A stretch of DNA of 35,723 nucleotides, taken from positions 1-35,723 of the forward strand of contig JBBQTQ010000019.1 of the NCBI GenBank assembly GCA_038213135.1, read 5' to 3'. How positions within the stretch are numbered: the stretch's first letter is position 1; every line of letters starts with the position of its first letter. The position numbers were made by a program, and so were the translations under genes. A model generated the notes under the pieces. It saw only the letters and a list, made by a program, of their open reading frames with translations, was not told where the DNA came from and ran no database searches. The DNA comes from JBBQTQ01 sp038213135 (lineage in GTDB: Bacteria; Actinomycetota; Thermoleophilia; Gaiellales; Gaiellaceae). Below, one piece after another: positions 1 through 10,975 of the stretch.

Positions 1-2
1 TC

Positions 3-125
3 GCCAAGACACCAGCCGGGCTGCTCTGCCGCATCGCCGCCCGCATCCTCGCCCTCAACGCCGCCATCCACCTCAACTGGCAACTCGGCCAACCACACCG
101 CGCCCTCACCGCCTACGGGCATTAA
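3..125 (+). pseudogene. 3' end of an IS982-like transposase (cut by window edge)
   Basis: The first 40 codons read openly to a TAA at 123-125 and end in ...NWQLGQPHRALTAYGH. This resembles the C-terminus of IS982-type DDE transposases, which usually close with a run of Ala/Leu-rich helix, an HN/LNW segment and a final LTAYDH-like motif. Only the last 40 residues are in the window, so I cannot tell whether the element is intact upstream, and I found no clear terminal inverted repeat in the 59 bp before the next gene. The family call rests on the C-terminal motif alone. It could instead be another DDE family with a similar tail. Confidence 0.55.
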
Positions 126-184
126 CCGATCAAGCATCTAGACGAGCCTGGGCGCGACGGCATCACCCGCCTCAGGGACTTCGC

Positions 185-730
185 CTACTTCTTCAGCGAG
201 GCCTTGTAGGCGCGCTTCTTCGCCTGGTAGGCGGCGAGCGCCTCGGCGGAATCGACGTCGCCGAGGGTCGGGTGGCCCGGGACGAGCTCCTGGGCGGCCT
301 GGACGCCGAAGCGCTTCGCGAGCACCGAGCCGAGCGCCTTCACCTTCATCTCGCCGAAGCCGGGCAGCTCCTCGATTCGCCGCTTCAGATCGGTGCCGTC
401 GGCGGCCTCGTTCCAGAGCCTCTCCGCCTTGCCGCCGTAGCGCTCGGCGACGAACGCGCAGAGGTCCTGGACGCGCTCGGCCATCGTGGACGGGAAGCGG
501 TGGATTGCCGGCTTCTCCCGAAAGACCTCGTCGAGGCGAGCCGGGTCGGTCGCGGCGATCTTGCCCGCATCGAGCGTGCCGAGCCGGCGCTGCAGCTTGA
601 GCGGCCCGAGGAATGCAGTCGGCACGGGTACCTGCTGGTCGAGCGCGAAGCCGATCAGCAGCGCCATCGGTTCACGCGCGAGGAGCGAGTCGGCCTCGTC
701 GTCGCCCGTGAAGTGAAGCTTGTCGGGCAC
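185..730 (-). CDS. HhH-GPD-type base excision DNA repair protein
   Basis: A 181-residue protein starting at GTG 730. It carries the helix-hairpin-helix of the HhH-GPD glycosylase superfamily (LPGFGEMKVKALGSVL, about residues 124-139), preceded by the conserved helical DQQ segment near residue 31. It is shorter than EndoIII or AlkA (over 200 residues) and has no C-terminal iron-sulfur cysteines, which fits the small uncharacterised actinobacterial HhH-GPD family. The residue after the hairpin that would be the catalytic Asp is not obvious (the end reads LGDVDSAEAL), so substrate and mechanism are uncertain. It is transcribed alone, divergent from the GGDEF gene. A box CAAGAT lies 6 nt before the GTG, similar to the leaderless promoters seen elsewhere in the window. 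Confidence 0.75.
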   Translation of the reverse strand: MPDKLHFTGDDEADSLLAREPMALLIGFALDQQVPVPTAFLGPLKLQRRLGTLDAGKIAATDPARLDEVFREKPAIHRFPSTMAERVQDLCAFVAERYGGKAERLWNEAADGTDLKRRIEELPGFGEMKVKALGSVLAKRFGVQAAQELVPGHPTLGDVDSAEALAAYQAKKRAYKASLKK

Positions 731-851
731 CAGCGCATCTTGCCCGAACGAGTGCGGCTACCGGGAGGCGGCCTTCTCGACGCAAGGGCGGGTAACCGCG
801 CATCCCCCGGAAGGGTGTCGATGCAATCGTCGCCAAGCCGATCTTTGGGAT

Positions 852-1667
852 GTGCCTCGTGAGCTGCTTCCCGAGATCGTCGCGATCCAGCAGACGCTCA
901 CCGTCGACGAGCCCTGCCGCGAGCCGGTTCTCGAGCGCCTGCTCGACCACGTGCGCCGGCTGACCGGCGCGACGGGCGCTTCCCTGGAGCTCGAGGAGCT
1001 GGCGGTCTCGATCGGCGAGGGCAGCGCCTCGACGAGCAAGGCCTGCGTGCGTCGCACCGGACGCAAGGCGGGCACGCTCAAGGCGTTCTCCGACCGGGGG
1101 GGCGCGTTCGACGCGGACACCGCCGCCGCGCTCGAGCTGGTCGCCGAGCTGCTCGGCGCAGCGCTCACGCGGGCGGATCTCGTCTCGAAGCTCGAGCACG
1201 TTGCCGGCACCGACGACCTGACGAGCCTTGCCAACCGCCGTCGATTCGACGACGAGCTCGACCGCGAGCTCGCGCGTGCGCGCCGGCGCCGCTATCCCGT
1301 CGCGCTCGCCTTGCTCGACCTCGACCGCTTCAAGCGCTTCAACGACTCCCAGGGGCATCCGGGCGGCGACCGCCTGCTGATCAGCGCGGCGCGCGCCTGG
1401 ACGGCAGAGCTGCGCCGCAGCGACCTGCTCGCCCGCTACGGCGGCGACGAGTTCGCACTGCTCCTGCCCGAATGCGAGGAAGACGGCGCGGTCGTCGTCG
1501 TCGAGCGCCTGATCGCGGTGACCCCGCTCGAGGAGACTTGCTCCGCCGGAGTCGCCGTCTGGGACGGCAAGGAGAGCGCTGCCGAGCTCCTCTCCCGTGC
1601 CGACGTCGCGCTCTATCGCGCGAAGCGCACCGGGCGCGATCGCGTCCGCTTGGCTCAAGCCGCCTAG
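852..1667 (+). CDS. GGDEF-domain diguanylate cyclase
   Basis: With the GTG start at 852 the product has 271 residues. Residues 1-110 form a small GAF-like or helical sensor region (LERLLDHVRRLTGATGASL). Residues 115-270 are a GGDEF domain beginning with the usual DDLTSLANRR. The active-site loop is intact as YGGDEF (GGDEF at 197-201), and an RxxD allosteric I-site (R188-D191) sits exactly five residues upstream, so synthesis of c-di-GMP with product feedback inhibition is expected. The frame stays open back to a TTG at 720, but that start would overlap the divergent HhH-GPD gene and adds a stretch without recognisable features, so I prefer 852. No membrane segments are visible. It precedes lhr by 15 nt, but lhr has its own promoter-like box. 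Confidence 0.85.
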   Translation: MPRELLPEIVAIQQTLTVDEPCREPVLERLLDHVRRLTGATGASLELEELAVSIGEGSASTSKACVRRTGRKAGTLKAFSDRGGAFDADTAAALELVAELLGAALTRADLVSKLEHVAGTDDLTSLANRRRFDDELDRELARARRRRYPVALALLDLDRFKRFNDSQGHPGGDRLLISAARAWTAELRRSDLLARYGGDEFALLLPECEEDGAVVVVERLIAVTPLEETCSAGVAVWDGKESAAELLSRADVALYRAKRTGRDRVRLAQAA

Positions 1668-1670
1668 AGC

Positions 1671-1682
1671 TACGCTGGCGGG
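1671..1682 (+). promoter_or_regulatory. Leaderless-type -10 box for lhr
   Basis: TACGCT at 1671-1676 matches TANNNT and ends 6 nt before the GTG at 1683. That is the distance expected from a -10 element to a transcription start, so the mRNA probably begins at the start codon. There is no Shine-Dalgarno sequence before this GTG. Confidence 0.6.
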
Positions 1683-5939
<4,257 letters not shown>

Positions 5940-5953
5940 GGTTTCCCGTCCCG

Positions 5954-6541
5954 GTGCGTCGATCTCCCCTGATCCTCGTCCCGCTCGCACTCACGCTTGC
6001 GGCCTGCGGCGGAAGTGCAGCCGACAAGGTAGTCGCAAGGGTCGGCGCGCAGACCGTTCACGAGTCAGGTCTCGAGGCCATGCTCGAGTTCGCGAAAGCG
6101 CGGACGACGGAGGAGCGGGCGGCGTTTCCGAAGGAGGGCTCTGCCGAGTTCGAGGCGATTCGGAAGGCATCGCTGGCTCAGCTCGTCACGCTCGCGATCT
6201 TCCGGGAGAAGGCCTCCCAGGTCGGCGTCCACGCTGCTCCCGACGAGATCCAGCAGGCGGCCGCCACGGTCGAGTCCGAGGCCAAGGGCAAGGACGACGC
6301 CGCCGCCGAGCAGACCAAACGCAACCTCGGCGAGCTCGGCGTGCTGCGACGAAAGCTCTACGCCTACGCGATCCGCGGCGTGACGGTCAGCGACGCCGAG
6401 GTTCGCAACTACGCCAAGGCCCACCCCGGCAACCTGACCCTCGCGCGGGCCGCGGTGCTCGCGCAGAAGCGAGCCGCCGCGGGGAACGCCTTCTTCGAGC
6501 GTCTCGCGCACGAGTACAAGGTGACCTACTCCTCGGGCTGA
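5954..6541 (+). CDS. Lipoprotein with SurA N-terminal-like domain
   Basis: A 195-residue protein from GTG 5954. It begins with a lipoprotein signal peptide (MRRSPLILVPLALTLAAC) whose lipobox is LAAC with the lipidated Cys at 18. It should therefore be anchored on the outer face of the membrane. The remainder (VVARVGAQTVHESGLEAML, then several charged helices) resembles the SurA_N chaperone domain of PrsA/SurA-type foldases. No parvulin PPIase domain follows, and the protein ends soon after the SurA_N region, so it would be a holdase or accessory factor, not an isomerase. The TGA overlaps the ATG of the nei gene by one base (TGATG), indicating translational coupling to a DNA repair enzyme. The pairing makes no obvious functional sense. 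Confidence 0.75.
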   Translation: MRRSPLILVPLALTLAACGGSAADKVVARVGAQTVHESGLEAMLEFAKARTTEERAAFPKEGSAEFEAIRKASLAQLVTLAIFREKASQVGVHAAPDEIQQAAATVESEAKGKDDAAAEQTKRNLGELGVLRRKLYAYAIRGVTVSDAEVRNYAKAHPGNLTLARAAVLAQKRAAAGNAFFERLAHEYKVTYSSG

Positions 6542-7293
6542 TGCCCGAGGGCGACAGCCTCCATCGAGCGGCGCGCAGCCTGCAGGCGCTCGTCGGCGAG
6601 CGCGTCGAGGCCGAAACCCTCCACCCGCGCGCGGCAGCGACCGGGGTGGCGGAGCGAATCGACGGCAGGCGACTCGTCTCCGTCGAGGCGTTCGGCAAGA
6701 ACCTGCTGCTCCGGTTCGAGGGCGGAGTCGTCCTGCGCAACCACCTGCGCATGTCCGGCAGCTGGCAAGTGACCGAGCGCGACGCGCCGGTGCTCGGCCG
6801 GCCCTGGCTCGTGCTCCGCGGGGCGACCAGTCAGGCGATCCTTCGTGGCGGCTCGGTGCTCGAGCTCTCGACGCGGGCGGTGCGGCGGCTCGGCCCGGAC
6901 ATCCTCGCCGACCCGCCGGATCTCGAGGCGATGGTCGCGAACCTCCGGCGGGTGCCGGGGATGGCGCTCGGTGAGGCACTGCTCGACCAGCGGCTCGTTT
7001 CGGGAATCGGGAATCTCTGGCGCGCCGAGGCGCTGTGGCGGGCCCAGCTCTCGCCGTGGCTGCGCGTCGGCGAGGCCACGGACACGGAGCTGCGGGCCGT
7101 GCTGGGTGAGGCGGCTCGCTCGATGCGCGCCTCGCTCGAACGCGGCCGCGAGGAGCGGGTCGTCTACCGCAGGGCCGGCCGCCCCTGCCCGCGCTGCGGC
7201 GAGCGGATCAGCACTCGCGGCCAGGGCGACGACAACCGGATCGCCTACTGGTGCCCCGGCTGCCAAAGAGGAGGAGAAGCGGGCACGGCGTAG
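6541..7293 (+). CDS. nei: Fpg/Nei family DNA glycosylase (endonuclease VIII-like)
   Basis: A 250-residue base-excision glycosylase/AP lyase. It starts MPEGDS, so after Met removal Pro is the Schiff-base nucleophile and the adjacent Glu is present. MPEGD(S/T) is more typical of Nei than of MutM (MPELPE). The H2TH region follows (residues about 125-200, with GIGNLWRAEALW), and the C-terminal zinc finger is complete with Cys at 216, 219, 238 and 241. Family knowledge predicts removal of oxidised pyrimidines. It could be an actinobacterial Nei2 homologue. The start overlaps the lipoprotein stop, so translation is coupled, and the end overlaps the open frame of the next gene. Confidence 0.92.
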   Translation: MPEGDSLHRAARSLQALVGERVEAETLHPRAAATGVAERIDGRRLVSVEAFGKNLLLRFEGGVVLRNHLRMSGSWQVTERDAPVLGRPWLVLRGATSQAILRGGSVLELSTRAVRRLGPDILADPPDLEAMVANLRRVPGMALGEALLDQRLVSGIGNLWRAEALWRAQLSPWLRVGEATDTELRAVLGEAARSMRASLERGREERVVYRRAGRPCPRCGERISTRGQGDDNRIAYWCPGCQRGGEAGTA

Positions 7294-7301
7294 ACCAAGC
7301 C

Positions 7302-8378
7302 GTGGCCGTGCGCGCTCCTCACCTCGAACGGGCCTTGCGCTGCTTCTGCCTCGTCGGCTTCGGTGAGCTGGCCGGAGGAGAGCTGGAGGTGGCGCTCGAC
7401 GACCGGAGCGGGTTCGTCCAGTACCGCCCGCTTGTCGGAGAGCAGATCGAACGCGTCGCGGGGCGGCTCGCGGCGCTGCCGGATGCCCAGATCGCGGTCG
7501 ACGAGCTTCGGCGCGAGCCGCACGCGGCGATCTTCGGCCAGTCGCCGTTCGAGGCCTTGCTCCTGCCGTTGCTCGGGACGACCGCGGAGGCTGCGGGCGG
7601 CTTCGACTGGAGCGACAACGCCTTCGAGCGCGCGTACGAGCGGCTCGAGGAAACGCTCTTCGGCGATCGGTTCTATGTAGGAGTCGCGCCGCTGACGGGG
7701 TTGTCCGTTCGCAGCGGGCTCCAGCTCGCCACTGGGCTGAGGGTGCGCGAAGGCCCGGAGCTGGTCGTCGAGCGCACCGTTCCGCGGGAGCAGACCCAGC
7801 TGCCCGACGGGCCGGGGGAGATCGCCGACGCCGTCACGGCCCTGCGCCTGGCGACCAACGCACCGGTTGCCGCAGGCCCGGTGGTGGTCGAGCGCTTGCA
7901 GGCGATGCCCGTGGGGAAGCGGCCTGTGCCGGCGATCGCGTCCTCCTCCCCGCCGGGCGAGCCGACGCTCCTCGACGAGTTTCGCGGGCGCCTCGCGCGT
8001 GACGTGCTCGAACGGTTGCTCGCCGCACAGGACGACACCGAGCTCGGCGAGGCGATCGACCGCTGGGAGCTCTCCCTGTTTACGGCGGACTCCGACGACC
8101 AGCTCCGCGAGTCGCTCGCCGTCCTGCTCGGCGGCGGCGACGGCCTCTTCGCGGCGACCGCGCGGGTGGCGATCCTGCTCGGCGACACGCCGAGCCAGCG
8201 CGGGGAGCTCTTCGCCCGCCTGCGCGAGGAGGCGCCGGATCGCGACCTGATCCGCCGCGCGCTCGTGGAGGTCGTGATGCACGGCGACCGTCTGCGCCTG
8301 ATCGAGCGGCTCGACGAGTCCCTATTGGGGCTGAGCCCGCGGCCGCCGAGCTATTTCTCCGCTCGCCTCGCGAGCTGA
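7302..8378 (+). CDS. Conserved hypothetical protein, no recognised domain
   Basis: A protein of about 358 residues from GTG 7302 (GTG 7308 is equally possible). The frame stays open to 7251, inside nei, but the upstream residues are low-complexity Arg and belong to the overlap. I do not recognise a family. The sequence is Leu/Ala/Glu-rich and soluble, with no signal peptide or membrane helix. Its middle (residues about 170-240) is richer in Pro and Val, and its C-terminal third (about 230-340) is helical with acidic repeats such as FRGRLARDVLERLLAA. It follows nei by 8 nt and probably shares its transcript. There is no good Shine-Dalgarno within 12 nt. Codon use is normal for the window, so it is likely a real gene, but no function can be assigned. 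Confidence 0.65.
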   Translation: MAVRAPHLERALRCFCLVGFGELAGGELEVALDDRSGFVQYRPLVGEQIERVAGRLAALPDAQIAVDELRREPHAAIFGQSPFEALLLPLLGTTAEAAGGFDWSDNAFERAYERLEETLFGDRFYVGVAPLTGLSVRSGLQLATGLRVREGPELVVERTVPREQTQLPDGPGEIADAVTALRLATNAPVAAGPVVVERLQAMPVGKRPVPAIASSSPPGEPTLLDEFRGRLARDVLERLLAAQDDTELGEAIDRWELSLFTADSDDQLRESLAVLLGGGDGLFAATARVAILLGDTPSQRGELFARLREEAPDRDLIRRALVEVVMHGDRLRLIERLDESLLGLSPRPPSYFSARLAS

Positions 8379-8383
8379 CGAAC

Positions 8384-8458
8384 TATGCTCCCGCGTCCGG
8401 CTCGGATCGACACGGGAAAGGGCAACCAGGCCGCGCTGCCTTAAAAGTCACAGATCCG
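8384..8458 (+). promoter_or_regulatory. Promoter-like box followed by a structured leader or small RNA candidate
   Basis: TATGCT at 8384-8389 is the best -10 match in this gap. Downstream lies a nested stem: 8403-8408 (CGGATC) pairs with 8453-8458, 8409-8411 with 8447-8449, and 8419-8424 with 8437-8442. The 73-aa gene has its own box at 8485, so this could be a short RNA or an alternative leader. I could not match it to a known riboswitch class. Confidence 0.3.
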
Positions 8459-8484
8459 GCACAGACACGTGCGGAAGTTCCGGC

Positions 8485-8490
8485 TACGGT
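8485..8490 (+). promoter_or_regulatory. Leaderless-type -10 box for the 73-aa gene
   Basis: TACGGT ends 6 nt before the ATG at 8497, the same arrangement as for lhr, ggt and hisC. No Shine-Dalgarno is present. Confidence 0.55.
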
Positions 8491-8496
8491 CGGGGC

Positions 8497-8718
8497 ATGG
8501 AGGAAGCACGGGCGGTGCTGGCAAGGCTCGACCGGATCGACGCGCTCGACAGGAGCGGCACGCCGGCGTCCGTTCTGCTCCACGAGGTTCGCGCGCTGCT
8601 CGCCGAGGCGGAAGCGTGGGTGAGAGCGGAGCCGCGGAAGCCCGAGGAGGCATCCGCTGCGATCGAGCGCTGTGCGCGGGCGCTCGAGGGAGCGCCCGGG
8701 AGGACTCTGGTAGCCTGA
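8497..8718 (+). CDS. Small helical protein of unknown function (73 aa)
   Basis: A 73-residue acidic, Ala/Glu/Arg-rich protein (MEEARAVLARLDRIDALD...) predicted to form two or three helices, with no signal peptide and no cysteine motif. I do not recognise the family. Support for a real gene comes from the ATG at the leaderless spacing after TACGGT and from codon use with the window's usual GC bias at third positions. It is the gene immediately upstream of parA-ftsZ, and its TGA overlaps a TAGCCT box (8711-8716) that may be the parA promoter. A role with ParA or FtsZ is possible only by position. Confidence 0.6.
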   Translation: MEEARAVLARLDRIDALDRSGTPASVLLHEVRALLAEAEAWVRAEPRKPEEASAAIERCARALEGAPGRTLVA

Positions 8719-8789
8719 GCCGAAGAAGAGCGCCGGAATGGCGGCGTTAATTACTTCCGGTCCGGTCCGGACCCGAGCCTCTAAAGGAG
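8711..8789 (+). promoter_or_regulatory. parA leader: -10-like TAGCCT and strong Shine-Dalgarno
   Basis: TAGCCT (8711-8716) matches TANNNT. A leader of about 70 nt follows, containing an AT-rich TTAATTAC and a CCGGAA/TTCCGG inverted repeat. AAAGGAG at 8783-8789 lies 5 nt before the GTG at 8795 and decides the parA start. This is one of the few canonical Shine-Dalgarno sites in the window, so parA is translated differently from the leaderless genes. Confidence 0.55.
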
Positions 8790-8794
8790 CCAGC

Positions 8795-9565
8795 GTGGGC
8801 CGTGTCATCGCTTTCGCCAACCAGAAAGGCGGCGTTGCGAAAACGACCTCCACTCTGAACCTGGCGGTCGCCTTCGCCGAGAAGGGCCACAAGGTGCTCG
8901 CGGTCGATCTCGACCCGCAGGGCAACCTGACGATGAGCCAGGGGCTCAACCCGGACGAGATCGAGCGCTCGATGTACGACGTGCTCGTCCACAAGCTGCC
9001 GATCGAGCAGATCATCTCGCACGGCGAGATCGACCTCGCCGTCGCGTCGATCGACCTGGCCGGCGCCGAGCTCGCGCTCTCGAGCATGATCGGCCGCGAG
9101 CGCGCGCTCGAGAAGGCGCTCGCGCCCGTCCGCGAGGAGTACGACTTCATCCTGATCGACACGCCGCCGTCGCTCGGCCTCCTGACGATCAACGCGCTCG
9201 TCGCCTCGAACGGCGTCATCGTCCCGGTGCAGTGCGAGTACCTCTCGCTGCGCGGGCTCGTCCAGCTCGAGAACACGCTTTCGATGATCCGCGAGAACCA
9301 GAACCCGACGGTGGCGATCGAGGGGATCCTGCCGACGATGTTCGACAACCGCACGCTGCACTCGCGCGAGGCGGTCGAGATCCTGCAGGAGAACTTCGGC
9401 GACCTCGTCTTCAAGACCCGGATCCGCAAGACGATCCGCTACGCGGAGGCGCCCGTGAAGGGCAGCTCCGTGCTCAAGTACGACCCCACCGGCAGCGCCG
9501 CAGAGGCCTACCGCGATCTGGCGAAGGAGGTTCTCAATGGCGCGAAAACGCGCCAGCATGCGTGA
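8795..9565 (+). CDS. parA: ParA/Soj-type partition ATPase
   Basis: A 256-residue P-loop ATPase from GTG 8795, chosen because of the AAAGGAG site just upstream; the frame stays open to 8738. It has the deviant Walker A box KGGVAKTT (signature lysine plus catalytic lysine), the switch I DPQGN and the Walker B-like DFILIDTPPS, all typical of ParA/Soj. These proteins dimerise on ATP and bind DNA nonspecifically to segregate replicons or position cargo. No parB or parS-like gene follows. Instead the last 29 nt overlap the start of ftsZ, so ParA and FtsZ are made together. The likely role is coupling of nucleoid or cargo position to division, or positioning of this FtsZ. An orphan ParA acting on a non-DNA cargo is an alternative. 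Confidence 0.93.
   Translation: MGRVIAFANQKGGVAKTTSTLNLAVAFAEKGHKVLAVDLDPQGNLTMSQGLNPDEIERSMYDVLVHKLPIEQIISHGEIDLAVASIDLAGAELALSSMIGRERALEKALAPVREEYDFILIDTPPSLGLLTINALVASNGVIVPVQCEYLSLRGLVQLENTLSMIRENQNPTVAIEGILPTMFDNRTLHSREAVEILQENFGDLVFKTRIRKTIRYAEAPVKGSSVLKYDPTGSAAEAYRDLAKEVLNGAKTRQHA
9524..9530 (+). promoter_or_regulatory. Shine-Dalgarno for ftsZ inside parA
   Basis: AAGGAGG within the last codons of parA lies 6 nt before the ATG at 9537. It fixes the ftsZ start and therefore shows that the long N-terminal extension is translated. Confidence 0.75.
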
Positions 9566-10955
9566 GGGCCCGCTCGCCGAGCTATTCAAGGCGACCGAGG
9601 CGGCACAGAAGCAGCAGGCCCAGGGCGGCGGCGAGCCGGCTGCGCCCGAGCCGCAGGCCGCCGAGCCGGAGCTGACGCGCGAGCCGTTCCACGAAGAGCC
9701 CGCGCTCGAGGTCCCGGAGTTCATCCGTGAGGAGGAGCCCGCGCCGCCCGCGCCTCGCTACGAGGAGCCCGCGCCGGCCCCCGCTCCGGTCAGGGAGGAG
9801 CCGCCCGTGCAGCGCTACATCGAGCCGGTTCCCGAGCCCGCGCCGCGCCTGCACCAGGTTCCGCGCGCCGATTCGGGCGCCTATCTGGCAGTCATCCGCG
9901 TCGTCGGTGTCGGCGGCGCCGGCCTGAACGCGGTCGACCGGATGATCGACGCCGGCATCTCGCAGGTCGAGTTCGTCGCGGTCAACACGGACATCCAGCA
10001 GCTGCACATGACGGACGCGCCCGTGAAGATCCACATCGGTCGCGAGTTGACGGAGGGGCTCGGCTCCGGCGCCGACTCGGACATCGGCCGTCGCGCCGCC
10101 GAGGAGTCGTACGACCAGGTCAAGCGCGCCTTGCGCGGCTCGGACATGGTCTTCGTCACCGCGGGCGAAGGCGGCGGCACCGGCTCGGGTGCCGCGCCGG
10201 TCGTCGCCAAGATCGCGCGCGAGCTCGGCGCGCTGACCGTCGGGATCGTGACGATGCCGTTCCGCTTCGAAGGCTCGCAGCGACGCGCGACCGCCGACAG
10301 CGGCGTCGAAGCGCTGCGCGCAGCCTGCGACACCGTGGTGATCGTCCCGAACGATCGGCTGCTCGAGGTGCTCGACAAGGCCACCTCGATGATCGACGCG
10401 TTCAAGATCGCCGACGACGTCCTCCGCCAGGGCGTCCAGGGCATCTGCGACCTGATCACGATGCCCGGCCTGATCAACCTCGACTTCGCCGACGTGCGCA
10501 CGGTGATGGAGGACGCAGGCACCGCGCTGATGGGGATCGGCTTCGCGACCGGCGAGAACCGAGCGCGCGAGGCAGCGGAGCGCGCGCTGCGCTCGCCGCT
10601 GATCGACACCGAGATCGTCGGCGCGCGCGGCATCCTGCTCTCGATCGCCGGCGGCGACGACCTCTCGCTGTTCGAGGTCAACGAGGCCGCGGAGGTCGTG
10701 CGCCAGGGCTCGACCGACGAGACCAACATCATCTTCGGCGCGACGATCGACGAACGGCTGACCGGTCAGGTCTGGGTGACGGTGATCGCGACCGGGATCG
10801 GGGAGAAGCGGCCGCGCGGGCGAGTCACCGAGCCGAGCTTCGTGCGCGAGCGCCCGCGCGAGCGCGAGCAGGAGCGCGAGGTACGGCCGGCACCGCTGCC
10901 TCCAGCTGCGGACGCCGACGACGTGCTCGAGCCACCGAGCTTCCTGCGCGACTAG
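9537..10955 (+). CDS. ftsZ: FtsZ-family GTPase with long N-terminal extension
   Basis: A 472-residue tubulin-like GTPase. The core (about residues 116-425) has the GVGGAGLNAV nucleotide loop (124-133), the tubulin signature GGGTGSG (212-218) and the T7 synergy loop NLDFADV (314-320) with both acidic residues, so it should bind and hydrolyse GTP. Usual FtsZ starts about 10 residues before the core. Here a 115-residue, Pro/Glu/Ala-rich, disordered extension precedes it, fixed by a strong Shine-Dalgarno. The short C-terminus ends in LEPPSFLRD, matching the conserved C-terminal peptide that binds FtsA, SepF or ZipA. Similar motifs occur at LEVPEFIREE (57-66) and EPSFVRER (432-439). It is coupled to parA rather than placed in a dcw cluster; no mur or ftsQ genes are nearby. 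It could be a second FtsZ or the only one. Confidence 0.92.
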   Translation: MARKRASMREGPLAELFKATEAAQKQQAQGGGEPAAPEPQAAEPELTREPFHEEPALEVPEFIREEEPAPPAPRYEEPAPAPAPVREEPPVQRYIEPVPEPAPRLHQVPRADSGAYLAVIRVVGVGGAGLNAVDRMIDAGISQVEFVAVNTDIQQLHMTDAPVKIHIGRELTEGLGSGADSDIGRRAAEESYDQVKRALRGSDMVFVTAGEGGGTGSGAAPVVAKIARELGALTVGIVTMPFRFEGSQRRATADSGVEALRAACDTVVIVPNDRLLEVLDKATSMIDAFKIADDVLRQGVQGICDLITMPGLINLDFADVRTVMEDAGTALMGIGFATGENRAREAAERALRSPLIDTEIVGARGILLSIAGGDDLSLFEVNEAAEVVRQGSTDETNIIFGATIDERLTGQVWVTVIATGIGEKRPRGRVTEPSFVRERPREREQEREVRPAPLPPAADADDVLEPPSFLRD

Positions 10956-10963
10956 CAGCGGCC

Positions 10964-10969
10964 TAGGCT
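10964..10969 (+). promoter_or_regulatory. Leaderless-type -10 box for ggt
   Basis: TAGGCT ends 6 nt before the GTG at 10976, and lies 8 nt after the ftsZ stop. The same hexamer precedes the MFS gene at 24301. Confidence 0.6.
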
Positions 10970-10975
10970 TCCCCG

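Noticed and set aside
8403..8458. Cyclic di-GMP (GEMM) riboswitch
   Set aside because: GGGCAA followed by CC looked suggestive, but the conserved second helix and the GCAAAGCC-type segment are missing.
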